From Clostridiales bacterium (GTDB lineage: Bacteria; Bacteroidota; Bacteroidia; Bacteroidales; Muribaculaceae), in the NCBI GenBank assembly GCA_023666645.1, contig JAMPBP010000010.1:1-47653 (forward strand): 47,653 nt of DNA, in the 5' to 3' direction. The notes beneath the pieces were generated by a model. The model worked only from the letters and a program-made list of their open reading frames with translations, searched no databases and was not told the origin of the DNA. Positions 25,198 through 33,736 of this stretch are shown here, one piece after another. A program made the position numbers and the translations under genes. Positions within the stretch are counted from its first letter, which is position 1. Each line of letters begins with the position of its first letter.

Positions 25198-25899
25198 TTA
25201 CTGGAGTGTTCCGGCCTCGGCTTGCTGTATCATTTTCTCATTGGCAGTGATGTAGATTTCTACGCGGCGGTTCTGGGCGCGGCCAGCTGCGGTCTCGTTG
25301 GAAGCGACATAGTCGGCCATTGGAATACCCTGGGCTCTGAGTCGTGTGGGTGAAATACCGCAATTCACGAGGTCGACAAGGACAGCGTCGGCACGTCCGG
25401 TGGCAACACGCTGGTTGACCTGCATAGTGCCGGTGTTGTCGGTGAAGCCGTAGATCTGCACATCGGTATCGGGGTTCTGCTTGAGGGAGGCGGCAAAGCG
25501 TGCAAGGTCGGCCTGTGCCGAAGTGCTCAGTGTGGTGCCGTTGGTGGGGAAAAGGATACCGCCATCAAATGTGACTTTGATGGCACGGAGACCATTCTGA
25601 TCGGTGGTCTCCTCAACAGTAGCCTGTTGAGCGAGCTGTTCCTGAAGCTCTTTCTGCTGTTTGTCCATCTTCTTTCCGATGAGGGCACCGGCACCGGCAC
25701 CGATTCCGGCACCGATGGCAGCGCCTATGCCGGCACCTTTGCCTCCACCTATGAGTGCTCCTATACCGGCACCGAGGGCTCCGCCTCCACCTCCACCTAT
25801 GAGTGCTCCTTTACCTGTATTGTTCATTGATGAACAACCGCTGGAAACTAATAGCAACAAGGCCATTCCACCGGCCACGAGAATCTTTGTAGTTTTCAT
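25198..25899 (-). CDS. OmpA-family lipoprotein with glycine-zipper segment
   Basis: The 233-aa protein has a lipoprotein signal (LLLLVSSGC, Cys22), a glycine-zipper region (about 30-76, repeated GAGIGA units), a short helical linker, and a C-terminal OmpA-like peptidoglycan-binding domain (about 105-220). That domain shows TDVQIYGFTDNTG and the usual NQRVATGRADAVLVDLV and AGRAQNRRVEIYI. Such proteins tether the outer membrane to peptidoglycan. It is a single transcription unit with its own terminator and is divergent from glsA across a 175-bp AT-rich gap. The minus strand there has a TAAATTTG box (plus 25987-25994) with poor -33 spacing. Confidence 0.92.
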   Translation of the reverse strand: MKTTKILVAGGMALLLLVSSGCSSMNNTGKGALIGGGGGGALGAGIGALIGGGKGAGIGAAIGAGIGAGAGALIGKKMDKQQKELQEQLAQQATVEETTDQNGLRAIKVTFDGGILFPTNGTTLSTSAQADLARFAASLKQNPDTDVQIYGFTDNTGTMQVNQRVATGRADAVLVDLVNCGISPTRLRAQGIPMADYVASNETAAGRAQNRRVEIYITANEKMIQQAEAGTLQ

Positions 25900-26059
25900 A
25901 ATTTATTGAATTTTGGATTTTTATATAATTTCATTTTGATTTAGACATGTTCTGGACCTGTCTGATTATTATGTAGCTATGAAATGCAAATTTAAGAAAA
26001 AATTATAAATCTATTATTATATACAAATATAGGTAAGTAAAAGTTTAGGATAAGTTTTG

Positions 26060-26067
26060 TAACTTTG
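26060..26067 (+). promoter_or_regulatory. Possible glsA -7 promoter box
   Basis: TAACTTTG fits the TAnnTTTG consensus but sits only 7 bp before the glsA ATG at 26075 and lacks a clear TTTG at -33. If used, the transcript would be nearly leaderless. Confidence 0.4.
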
Positions 26068-26074
26068 TGGCCAT

Positions 26075-26962
26075 ATGACGCAGGAGAAAACACAACACAG
26101 TGAGATGGGAGCCGATGACAAAGATGCAGCTGTGATGCGCATCGACCTGGACGCGGTTCTAAAGACGCGTTTGCCGGGATGGTATAAGTACATTCCTCGC
26201 TTTGTTGTAGCGTGGCTCGAGCGTGTGATATGCCAGAGAGAGATGAACGAGATGCTTGAAGAGTGTCGAGGGCTACGCGATGGAGACTTTTGCCGCGGGG
26301 TGATGGACCATCTTGATATCACGGTCGAAACGATTGGTGAGGAAAACCTTCCTCCTGTGGCTGACCGCAGGGTCACGATTGTGAGCAATCACCCGCTGGG
26401 CGGCCTTGACGGCATGGCGTTAATCGATTGGTCGACCCGCCGTTGGGGTAAAGGTGTGAAATTCGTAGTCAATGACCTGCTTATGGCGATTGAGCCATTG
26501 AGCGGCACGTTTGTACCGGTAAATAAGCATGGTGGTCAGTCGCGGACTGCCTCGGGTAATCTTGACGAGGCCATGGCCGATGATAATCCGGTGATAATTT
26601 TTCCTGCCGGACTGGTATCGCGCCGTGGAAAAGATGGTGTCGTGAAGGATTTGGAATGGCGAAAGATGTTTGTCAATAAATCCATACAATATGGGCGTGA
26701 TATCATTCCGGTCCATTTCAATGGACACAATTCATCTTTTTTTTATAAATTTGCACGGCTGAGGACTCGCATCGGACTTAAGTTCAACATCGAGATGATA
26801 AGACTGCCGGCCGAGGTGTTCAAGTGTCGTGGCTCACACTTTATCCTTACAATAGGGAAGTATATACCGTGGGAGACGCTCGAAGGGGGTGCTTCAGCTA
26901 CCCGACAGGCCGCTGACATCAAGGAGGTGGTTTATCAATTGGCACCTTGTGAAAATGCATGA
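26075..26962 (+). CDS. glsA: Glycine lipid O-acyltransferase (PlsC-like)
   Basis: In Bacteroides, GlsB N-acylates glycine with a 3-hydroxy fatty acid and GlsA adds a second acyl chain to the hydroxyl, giving glycine lipids needed for stress survival. This 295-aa protein has the acyltransferase motif NHPLGGLD (residues 105-112, His106 and Asp112) and a second motif IIFPAGLVSRR in place of FPEGTRS. It is followed 27 bp later by an OlsB/GlsB-type acyltransferase gene, the same pair as in Bacteroides, which supports the assignment over a generic lysophosphatidate acyltransferase. Acts at the inner-membrane face. Confidence 0.85.
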   Translation: MTQEKTQHSEMGADDKDAAVMRIDLDAVLKTRLPGWYKYIPRFVVAWLERVICQREMNEMLEECRGLRDGDFCRGVMDHLDITVETIGEENLPPVADRRVTIVSNHPLGGLDGMALIDWSTRRWGKGVKFVVNDLLMAIEPLSGTFVPVNKHGGQSRTASGNLDEAMADDNPVIIFPAGLVSRRGKDGVVKDLEWRKMFVNKSIQYGRDIIPVHFNGHNSSFFYKFARLRTRIGLKFNIEMIRLPAEVFKCRGSHFILTIGKYIPWETLEGGASATRQAADIKEVVYQLAPCENA

Positions 26963-26989
26963 GTGCCATAATGTTATATTAATACAACA

Positions 26990-27931
26990 ATGCAGGAACA
27001 GATAATAGAACCCATTCCGTTGGAACTACTGGAGGCAGAACTGACTCCCGAGCGATTTTTACGTACGTCCAACAAGGGTAACAATCATATATATGTAACC
27101 GATGCCCACGAGTCACCTAATGTGATGAAGGAGATAGGCCGGTTGCGTGAGCAAGCTTTCCGTCTGGCTGGCGGAGGCACGGGGAAATCGTGTGATATCG
27201 ATGAGTATGACATAATGGAGAAACCGTGTAAGCAACTGATTGTTTGGGACCCGGTCAACAAGCTTATACTCGGGGGCTACCGTTTTATCGTAGGTGCCGA
27301 TATTGAGATTGATCAACAGGGACGCCCACACATCGCTACAAGTCACATGTTTCATTTCTCTGATAATTTCATAAAAAATTATCTGCCATGGACGCTCGAG
27401 CTGGGCCGCTCTTTTGTGAGAGTGGAGTACCAGTCGTCACGAATGGGAGCAAAGGCGATCTTCGCTCTTGACAACCTGTGGGACGGTCTTGGGGCGCTGA
27501 CGGTTATCAATCCTGATATAAAGTATCTATTTGGCAAGATGACCATGTACCCGAGCTACTCACGCGAGTGCCGCGACATGATACTATATTTTCTGAGCAA
27601 GCATTTTCCTGACCCCGACAATCTGGTTTGCCCGATAAAGCCGCTACATGTTGACTATAATGTCAAAGCCATGGAGGAACTGTTCACAAGCGATGACTTC
27701 AAGGAGGACTATCGTATACTGAACGGAGCGGTGAGAGCGCGTGGTTATAACATTCCCCCTCTTGTCAACGCCTATATGAGTCTGTCGCCTACCATGCATA
27801 TGTTTGGGACAGCAATCAATGATGAGTTCGGCGATGTTGAGGAATCGGGTATTTTCTTCGCTATCAATGAAATATTTGAAGAGAAGAAACGACGTCATAT
27901 AGAGAGTTACGACAAAACGGAACACCTGTAA
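26990..27931 (+). CDS. glsB: Glycine N-acyltransferase (OlsB-like GNAT)
   Basis: A 313-aa GNAT-fold enzyme of the ornithine-lipid OlsB family. Visible features are EIGRLREQAFRLAGGGTG, DEYD, a central strand pair KQLIVWDPVNKLILGGYRFIVG, and the acyl-binding segment LELGRSFVRVEYQ. In Bacteroidota this family makes N-acylglycine from 3-hydroxyacyl-ACP. The preceding glsA would add the second chain, so both steps of glycine-lipid synthesis are present as an operon. Ornithine as substrate cannot be excluded from sequence alone. Wzi follows after 39 bp on the same strand. Confidence 0.85.
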   Translation: MQEQIIEPIPLELLEAELTPERFLRTSNKGNNHIYVTDAHESPNVMKEIGRLREQAFRLAGGGTGKSCDIDEYDIMEKPCKQLIVWDPVNKLILGGYRFIVGADIEIDQQGRPHIATSHMFHFSDNFIKNYLPWTLELGRSFVRVEYQSSRMGAKAIFALDNLWDGLGALTVINPDIKYLFGKMTMYPSYSRECRDMILYFLSKHFPDPDNLVCPIKPLHVDYNVKAMEELFTSDDFKEDYRILNGAVRARGYNIPPLVNAYMSLSPTMHMFGTAINDEFGDVEESGIFFAINEIFEEKKRRHIESYDKTEHL

Positions 27932-27970
27932 TAAAATGGGTGAGCCATAAACAGAAAAGAATCGACCTAC

Positions 27971-29500
27971 ATGTGCAAAAGACGTATATCTCTTACAATA
28001 CTCCTGACGATGGTGGCTGCGCTTATAGCTGAGGCCCAATATCCTATGTCGCTTGACCTGTCAATCATGGGAGGTGGCGGTAAAGGTGAGTTCGCACCTT
28101 ATTATATAGCTTCCAACAACCATGGTAAGATTACCCAGTCATCAAACATGCTGCTTGATCTGGGTGTATCGGGAGGTCAGAAACTTACCGACCGATGGTC
28201 CTATCAATGGGGCTTGGAATTGGTGGGAGGCTATAGCTCGGGTACAGTATACAGCCGATATATTGCCGCTCTGGGAGAGTGGACCGGCAACAGACAGCAC
28301 CCCTCCAGAGCATGGGTACAGCAATTGTATGGCCGCGTCGATTACCGCTCTTTGTTCTTGCAGGCCGGAGTGTGGGAGAGCAAGTCGGCATTGCTCAACA
28401 ACCGTTTGTCGTCGGGCGACTTTGTCGAAGGTGCCAATGCTCGACCGGTACCTCAGGTGAGAGCGGGATTCGATGATTTCCAGCCGATTCCGTTTACCAA
28501 CGGATGGGTTGAGATTCAAGGTGAGATAAGTTATGGCAAAATGAGTGACAACGGGTGGATTGAAAATCATGCCAATTTATGGAACGACCACACCTGCATA
28601 GGCTCTCTATACACTTACAAGCGATGCTATTTCCGTAGCAAGTCGTCCATGCCGTTGGCGTTGACTGTCGGAATGCAGACGGCCGGCTTTTTCGGCGGAA
28701 CTACAACGGTTTATGAAAAGGGTGAAGTTATAACTGTCATGAAACACAAGGCCGGGGTGAAGGAATTTTTTAAAATGTTCTTTCCTACTGGTGGCGATGA
28801 GGATTATTATCTGGGAAGCGCGCTGGGGGCATGGGATGTGATGTTCACCTATAGACTTCCCAATGACCGTGGAACGGTAAAGGCCTACATGCAGAAACCC
28901 TGGGAAACAGGTTCGGGCATTGGCTTTCTCAACGGTTTCGATGGTTTATGGGGGATAGAATACCGCTCGCCTTCACGCTCGATAGTTGATGGGGTTGTAG
29001 TGGAATATATTGATTTCACCAATCAGTCTGGGCCGATTCATTATGATCCGGCCGACCGTCCAGGTATCAATTTCCCCTATCACACTGATGGAGGCGATGA
29101 CTATTACAACAACTATGCCTATAATGCTTATGCCAACTATGGCATGTCGCTTGGTACCCCGTTCCTTAAATCACCTCTCTATAACAGGGATGGTTTCATG
29201 GCCTATGTGGACAATGTGGTGAGAGGATTCCACGTGGGTATCGAGGGGTCGGTAGGGGAGCGTCTCACATACAGGGTGCTTGGCGGCTACCGTAAGGGTT
29301 GGGGCGCGATACGCATTCCGCGTATCAATGCGGTTCACGACACCTCGGTGATGGTAGAGGCGGCCTACAAGCCAGCTTTGTGTAATGATGCTATGACCGT
29401 GACAGCAAGAGTGGGCATTGACCGTGGCACAATGTATGGAAATACATTGGGAGCGCTCGTTACGGTAAAATATCACACCGACTTTAATATAGGACGATGA
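27971..29500 (+). CDS. wzi: Capsule assembly Wzi-family outer membrane protein
   Basis: Wzi is an outer-membrane beta-barrel lectin that helps attach capsule to the cell surface. The 509-aa protein has a signal peptide (MCKRRISLTILLTMVAALIAEAQ) and alternating amphipathic strands to the C-terminus (GALVTVKYHTDFNIGR). Family-like stretches include QLYGRVDYRSLFLQAGVWESK and GLWGIEYRSPSRSIVDGVVVEYIDFTNQSG. The length is typical. The neighbouring nonulosonate-like genes suggest a role in surface polysaccharide, but no glycosyltransferases or Wzx/Wzy are nearby. Its stop overlaps the next start by 4 bp. Confidence 0.85.
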   Translation: MCKRRISLTILLTMVAALIAEAQYPMSLDLSIMGGGGKGEFAPYYIASNNHGKITQSSNMLLDLGVSGGQKLTDRWSYQWGLELVGGYSSGTVYSRYIAALGEWTGNRQHPSRAWVQQLYGRVDYRSLFLQAGVWESKSALLNNRLSSGDFVEGANARPVPQVRAGFDDFQPIPFTNGWVEIQGEISYGKMSDNGWIENHANLWNDHTCIGSLYTYKRCYFRSKSSMPLALTVGMQTAGFFGGTTTVYEKGEVITVMKHKAGVKEFFKMFFPTGGDEDYYLGSALGAWDVMFTYRLPNDRGTVKAYMQKPWETGSGIGFLNGFDGLWGIEYRSPSRSIVDGVVVEYIDFTNQSGPIHYDPADRPGINFPYHTDGGDDYYNNYAYNAYANYGMSLGTPFLKSPLYNRDGFMAYVDNVVRGFHVGIEGSVGERLTYRVLGGYRKGWGAIRIPRINAVHDTSVMVEAAYKPALCNDAMTVTARVGIDRGTMYGNTLGALVTVKYHTDFNIGR

Positions 29501-29952
29501 TTATGAAAAAGATAAGCGATCGGTTACGCGATTTTAAATTTATGGTCGTCATGTTGCTGCCTGTGGCGATGCTGTGTGGATGTACCCGCAACAACGGCGA
29601 CATAGGTCATTGGTTCGGAACATGGCGCGTGGAGTCTATAACGCTCGATGGCCACCCGGACCCTGATTATCCCAAGCCAGCAATGATATGGAAATTCCAA
29701 AGTCACATAGTAATGATTATGGTGCCTGATGAAGTGGAACATAGCGCTCCGGGCACAATAGGGACATGGAATGAAAAGGATGGTGTGCTTACACTCGACT
29801 TCAGCGATGAAGTCATAGGGCCCTGGACTGAAGTTACCCACTTTGAAATGGTGAGCCATCTTGATGTCCTCAAATTGACATCGGGGAATATAAGGCTCAG
29901 ATATGAGACATCATCGGGCACATATATATATGAATTGAAAAAATGGGGATAA
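29497..29952 (+). CDS. Small lipocalin-like lipoprotein
   Basis: The 151-aa protein has a lipoprotein signal ending LLPVAMLCGC (Cys29) and a beta-rich mature part beginning GHWFGTWRVESITLDG, with later GTWNEKDGVLTLDF and YELKKWG. This resembles the lipocalin-like domains common in Bacteroidota lipoproteins. The start may be the ATG at 29497, overlapping the wzi stop by 4 bp, or the ATG at 29503 (MKKIS). Function unknown; co-transcription with wzi is likely. Confidence 0.75.
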   Translation: MIMKKISDRLRDFKFMVVMLLPVAMLCGCTRNNGDIGHWFGTWRVESITLDGHPDPDYPKPAMIWKFQSHIVMIMVPDEVEHSAPGTIGTWNEKDGVLTLDFSDEVIGPWTEVTHFEMVSHLDVLKLTSGNIRLRYETSSGTYIYELKKWG

Positions 29953-30951
29953 ATGGATAAATGCAATATGGATAAGGGAATGGTGCTTGTGACGGGAGCC
30001 GATGGCTTCATAGGTTCACACCTCACTGAGATGTTGCTTTCGCGCGGATACAAGGTGAGAGCACTTGCACAATATAACTCGTTCAACAATCTCGGATGGC
30101 TCGAGGGAAACAGAGCCCCGGGACTCGAGGTGGTAACCGGTGATGTGCGTGACCAATCATTCTGCCGCAGCATAGCTACCGGTTGTGACACGATATATCA
30201 CTTGGCGGCATTGATCGCTATTCCCTATAGCTACGTGGCACCCGAGAGCTATGTCGACACCAACATCAAGGGAACGATGAACATGTGCCTGGCTGCACGC
30301 GACGCCGGAACGCGGCGTCTTGTGGTAACTTCCACAAGCGAGGTTTATGGTACTGCAATCGCTGTCCCTATAAGTGAGCGACATCCCCGTCAGCCACAGT
30401 CGCCCTACTCGGCTTCCAAGATAGGTGCCGACGCTATTGCCAAGAGTTTCTACAACGCCTTTGACCTGCCTGTGGTGATAGCGCGTCCATTCAACACCTA
30501 TGGACCGCGTCAAAGCGCCCGTGCCATAATACCTTCCATAATATCCCAGATAGCCGCGGGTAGCCGCAGCATCAGTGTCGGAGATCTTACTCCTACGCGC
30601 GACTTCAACTTTGTCGGGGATACATGCCGTGGATTCATAGCGCTGGGAGAGACTGCCGGCATTGAAGGCATGGAGATCAATATCGCTACCGGCACTGAGG
30701 TGTCAATGGAGGCTACCCTCAAGACAATAGCCAGGCTCATGAGGGCCGATGTGGAATGGGTGGTCGACAGGCAGCGTCTGCGTCCTTCCAAAAGCGAGGT
30801 GTTCAGGCTATGTGGCGACAACAGTCTCATCACCTCGTTGACCGATTGGCGTCCTAAGGTTTCCCTTGAAGAAGGGCTGCAGCTGACGATTGATTGGTTT
30901 ACCAATCCTTCAAATCTTGCCCGCTACAAGACCGACCGTTACAACGTATGA
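29953..30951 (+). CDS. legB: SDR-type nucleotide-sugar 4,6-dehydratase (LegB-like)
   Basis: An extended short-chain dehydrogenase of 332 aa. It has the NAD-binding motif GADGFIGSH (15-23), the active-site segment TSTSEVYGT (126-134), and the catalytic pair Y152-x3-K156 in YSASK. The strings YHLAALIAIPYSYVAPESYVDTN and RPFNTYGPRQSARAIIP match my memory of LegB, which converts UDP-GlcNAc to a 4-keto-6-deoxy sugar in the legionaminic acid route, more closely than GDP-mannose dehydratase. It begins directly after the previous stop. A NeuB-type synthase two genes on fits the same pathway. Confidence 0.75.
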   Translation: MDKCNMDKGMVLVTGADGFIGSHLTEMLLSRGYKVRALAQYNSFNNLGWLEGNRAPGLEVVTGDVRDQSFCRSIATGCDTIYHLAALIAIPYSYVAPESYVDTNIKGTMNMCLAARDAGTRRLVVTSTSEVYGTAIAVPISERHPRQPQSPYSASKIGADAIAKSFYNAFDLPVVIARPFNTYGPRQSARAIIPSIISQIAAGSRSISVGDLTPTRDFNFVGDTCRGFIALGETAGIEGMEINIATGTEVSMEATLKTIARLMRADVEWVVDRQRLRPSKSEVFRLCGDNSLITSLTDWRPKVSLEEGLQLTIDWFTNPSNLARYKTDRYNV

Positions 30952-30983
30952 TTTGCCTTCAATAATCCATTACCCTGTAAACC

Positions 30984-31928
30984 ATGACTAAACGCAAGGA
31001 TAGTATAGGCCTTCTGATGCTTGGTGGTGCCAAGCGAGTGGCTATGGCCAGCCATTTCCAGGCAGCGGCCAAAAATCTCGGCTATGAATTGAGACTCTAC
31101 AGTTATGAGTTGTCACCGATGGTGCCCATAGCCGGTGTCGCAACAATCATTGAGGGTAAACGGTGGACCGACCCCACAGTGGTGTCTGATTTACAACGTG
31201 TGGTGCAGGAGTATGGCATTGATGTGATGGTGCCATTTGTCGATGGAGCCATTGAAGTCGTGGCGCGCTACCACTATGGTGACTGCTATGCACCGGTGTG
31301 CAACCCTACGGTCGCCTCGGTGATGTTTGACAAAATTCTTGCAGCCCAGCTTTTTGCCCGAGAGCGCATAGTGATTCCACGCACGTATACCAAGGGGGCG
31401 CCACAGTTCCCGCTTATTGCCAAACCTCGCCGCGGGTCGGCTTCACGTGGGTTGAAAGTGATTGCCTCATCGGCCGATTTCAGGGCTATCGACCAGTCGG
31501 AATATCTGATACAGGAATATGTGGAGGAACGTCGCGAATTTACGGTCGATTGCTTTGTGAGGCGCGATGGTGTGCCTATTGCTGTTGTGCCACGTGAGCG
31601 CCTGGAGACAGCCGGAGGTGAGGTGACGCGTACGGTTACAGTGGAACGTGATGACATGGTAGCGGAATCTTGCTATATAATAAAAAAGCTGGGCTTGACA
31701 GGTGCTGTTACATTGCAGTTTCTGCAGGACAACCGCAATGGCCGCTTGTTGTTGATGGAGATAAATCCGCGACTTGGCGGTGGTGCCGTGTGCTCGGTTG
31801 CTGCGGGAGCCGATTTGCCCCGGTTCATTCTCTCTGAAGCATTGGGGCTGCAGGTCGAGCCATGTGACGACTGGCGCCCCGGAACATTAGTGGCAAGATA
31901 TCTGCAGGAAGTGGTGTTCCATATATGA
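30984..31928 (+). CDS. ATP-grasp ligase of unknown substrate
   Basis: The 314-aa protein has an ATP-grasp fold: an N-terminal Rossmann-like part (IGLLMLGGAKRVAMASHF), the ATP-binding strand with K147 (PLIAKPRRGSASRG), YLIQEYVEERREFTVDCFV, and the metal-binding ME259-x-N261 with PRLGGGAV. It resembles carbamoyl-phosphate-synthase-large-chain-like ATP-grasp proteins. These join a carboxylate to an amine or thiol using ATP. Its place between a LegB-like dehydratase and a NeuB-like synthase suggests it modifies a sugar acid or amino-sugar with an amino or acyl group, but the substrate is inferred only from context. Confidence 0.75.
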   Translation: MTKRKDSIGLLMLGGAKRVAMASHFQAAAKNLGYELRLYSYELSPMVPIAGVATIIEGKRWTDPTVVSDLQRVVQEYGIDVMVPFVDGAIEVVARYHYGDCYAPVCNPTVASVMFDKILAAQLFARERIVIPRTYTKGAPQFPLIAKPRRGSASRGLKVIASSADFRAIDQSEYLIQEYVEERREFTVDCFVRRDGVPIAVVPRERLETAGGEVTRTVTVERDDMVAESCYIIKKLGLTGAVTLQFLQDNRNGRLLLMEINPRLGGGAVCSVAAGADLPRFILSEALGLQVEPCDDWRPGTLVARYLQEVVFHI

Positions 31929-31957
31929 TGTTTTAAGTTAATTATCTGCGATACAGT

Positions 31958-32974
31958 ATGAAAGACAAGTCACATGTGATAATAATAGCTGAAGCCGGTG
32001 TAAATCACAATGGCGATATGGAACGTGCCCGAGAAATGGTACGTGCCGCCAAGCGAGCCGGTGCCGATTATGTCAAATTTCAGACGGCTGTGCCCGAACT
32101 GGTTATATCATCCATTGCCCCCAAGGCCGCCTACCAGGAGGAAACCACCGGGAGTGGAGAGAGTCAGCTTGAGATGTGTCGGCGTATTCATTTGCCACTG
32201 AGTGCCTATGCTGAGCTTGCCGGGTTGTGTCGCAGTGAAGGAATAGGATTCATGAGCACACCGTTTGACCTGGTGTCGATCGATGCCTTGGAACCTCTTG
32301 AGATGGATTGGTGGAAAATCCCATCGGGCGAAATCACCAATCTACCTTATCTGAGACGTATAGCCCGGTTGAAACGTCCTGTAATCATGTCGACAGGCAT
32401 GAGTAGTCTCGATGAGGTGAAGTGTGCTGTCGATGTGTTGACTTCTTGTGGCCTTCCTGCCTGGCAGGTTGCCTTATTGCATTGCAATACCCAGTATCCC
32501 ACACCCATGGTCGATGTAAACTTGCGGGCCATGGAGCTGCTCAGGAATATCACACCCGGTCCAGTGGGTTACAGCGACCACACGGTGGGTATCGAGATTC
32601 CTGTAGCTGCGGTTGCTATGGGCGCCGACATAATAGAAAAACATTTTACCCTCGACAAGACACTGCCGGGCCCCGACCATCGTGCTTCGCTTGATGTCGA
32701 TGAGTTGACAGCAATGGTCAAGGCTGTGCGTAATGTCTCTATGGCGATGGGACAGGCATGTAAGAATCCTACACCCAGCGAAACACCTAATATCGAGGTG
32801 GCCCGCAAGAGTATCGTGGCGGCCCGGCCAATCAAGGCCGGTGAACAGTTTACCGAAGAGAATATCACAGTGAAACGCCCCGGCAATGGTATCTCACCAA
32901 TGCTTTGGGATCAGGTGATAGGCCAGACCGCTCCTCACGACTTTGACTACGACAGTCTTATACAACTTGATTAG
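31958..32974 (+). CDS. neuB: Nonulosonate synthase (NeuB/LegI family)
   Basis: The enzyme condenses phosphoenolpyruvate with a six-carbon N-acyl sugar to a nine-carbon acid (sialic, legionaminic or related). The 338-aa protein has the TIM-barrel opening IIIAEAGVNHNGD (8-20), KFQT, FMSTPFD, KIPSGEITN, GYSDHT, EKHFTLDK and PDHRASL, and a C-terminal SAF/antifreeze-like domain (about 280-338; ARKSIVAARPIKAGEQFTEE). With LegB upstream, legionaminate-type product is a fair guess, but which acid is made is not decidable here. CMP-activation and epimerase genes are absent from the window. Confidence 0.9.
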   Translation: MKDKSHVIIIAEAGVNHNGDMERAREMVRAAKRAGADYVKFQTAVPELVISSIAPKAAYQEETTGSGESQLEMCRRIHLPLSAYAELAGLCRSEGIGFMSTPFDLVSIDALEPLEMDWWKIPSGEITNLPYLRRIARLKRPVIMSTGMSSLDEVKCAVDVLTSCGLPAWQVALLHCNTQYPTPMVDVNLRAMELLRNITPGPVGYSDHTVGIEIPVAAVAMGADIIEKHFTLDKTLPGPDHRASLDVDELTAMVKAVRNVSMAMGQACKNPTPSETPNIEVARKSIVAARPIKAGEQFTEENITVKRPGNGISPMLWDQVIGQTAPHDFDYDSLIQLD

Positions 32975-33004
32975 ACACTCTCAAAAAACATTAATTGAAA
33001 CAGT

Positions 33005-33736
33005 ATGGCTCAAATCAGCAATACATCCCATCACAACGGCAATGGAAAAAAGCCGGGACTCTACGAGCGCTTCGTAAATGTCAACAGGGAACACCCTGTG
33101 CTCATGAACATTCTTTATATCATCATGGCCGGAGTTGTACTTGTGTGGCTCCTGCTCATGTTTCTTGACTCATGGACCCATCATGGAGATGAAGCCACAG
33201 TTCCTGCACTGAAGGGACAGTCGGTAGAACTTGCCGAGCTTACACTGCGAGATGAGGGATTCGGAATGGAGGTCATGGACTCGGTTTTCGAGTCGACACA
33301 GAACCCCGGTACTATTGTGGAACAAAATCCCTCGGGTGGTGCGGTCGTGAAACCCGGCCGCACGGTGTATGTCACCATAGTGGCTTTTTCACCCAAAATG
33401 GTGACTGTGCCCGAGTTTATGAATGTTTCGCGACGTCAGGCTGAGTCAATGTTCATGGGCCTCGGGCTGAAAGTTAATACAGTAACTGTGGCATCGGAAT
33501 ATAAGGATCTCGTGCTTGGAGCCAAAGTCAACGGTGTGCCTATAAGAGTGGGACAGCGAATACCGGTCACATCGAGTGTGACTGTCGAGGTGGGTGGCGG
33601 AGACCTCACCGATGACGAGACCGACCCCAATTTCGTTATGGTCGATGGAGGTATGTCGGCAGAGGAACGGGAGGAACACTCGCAGGGAGATGCCGATAGT
33701 GATGACTCAACAATTAACATGCTGCTACAGGAATGA
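33005..33736 (+). CDS. PASTA-domain membrane protein
   Basis: The 243-aa protein has one membrane segment (about 31-53) and at least two extracytoplasmic PASTA repeats (about 64-130, VPALKGQSVELAELTLRDEG; and about 134-197, VPEFMNVSRRQAESMF), then an acidic tail. PASTA repeats bind peptidoglycan or muropeptide-like ligands, but no kinase domain is present. Its 4-bp overlap with rluD matches an arrangement I know from other Bacteroidales, so co-translation is likely. Role probably in cell-wall monitoring; unproven. Confidence 0.88.
   Translation: MAQISNTSHHNGNGKKPGLYERFVNVNREHPVLMNILYIIMAGVVLVWLLLMFLDSWTHHGDEATVPALKGQSVELAELTLRDEGFGMEVMDSVFESTQNPGTIVEQNPSGGAVVKPGRTVYVTIVAFSPKMVTVPEFMNVSRRQAESMFMGLGLKVNTVTVASEYKDLVLGAKVNGVPIRVGQRIPVTSSVTVEVGGGDLTDDETDPNFVMVDGGMSAEEREEHSQGDADSDDSTINMLLQE

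Noticed and set aside
25661-25909. Repetitive plus-strand frame rich in Pro and Ala
   Set aside because: It is the antisense of the glycine-zipper codons of the OmpA-family lipoprotein, not a repeat array or gene.
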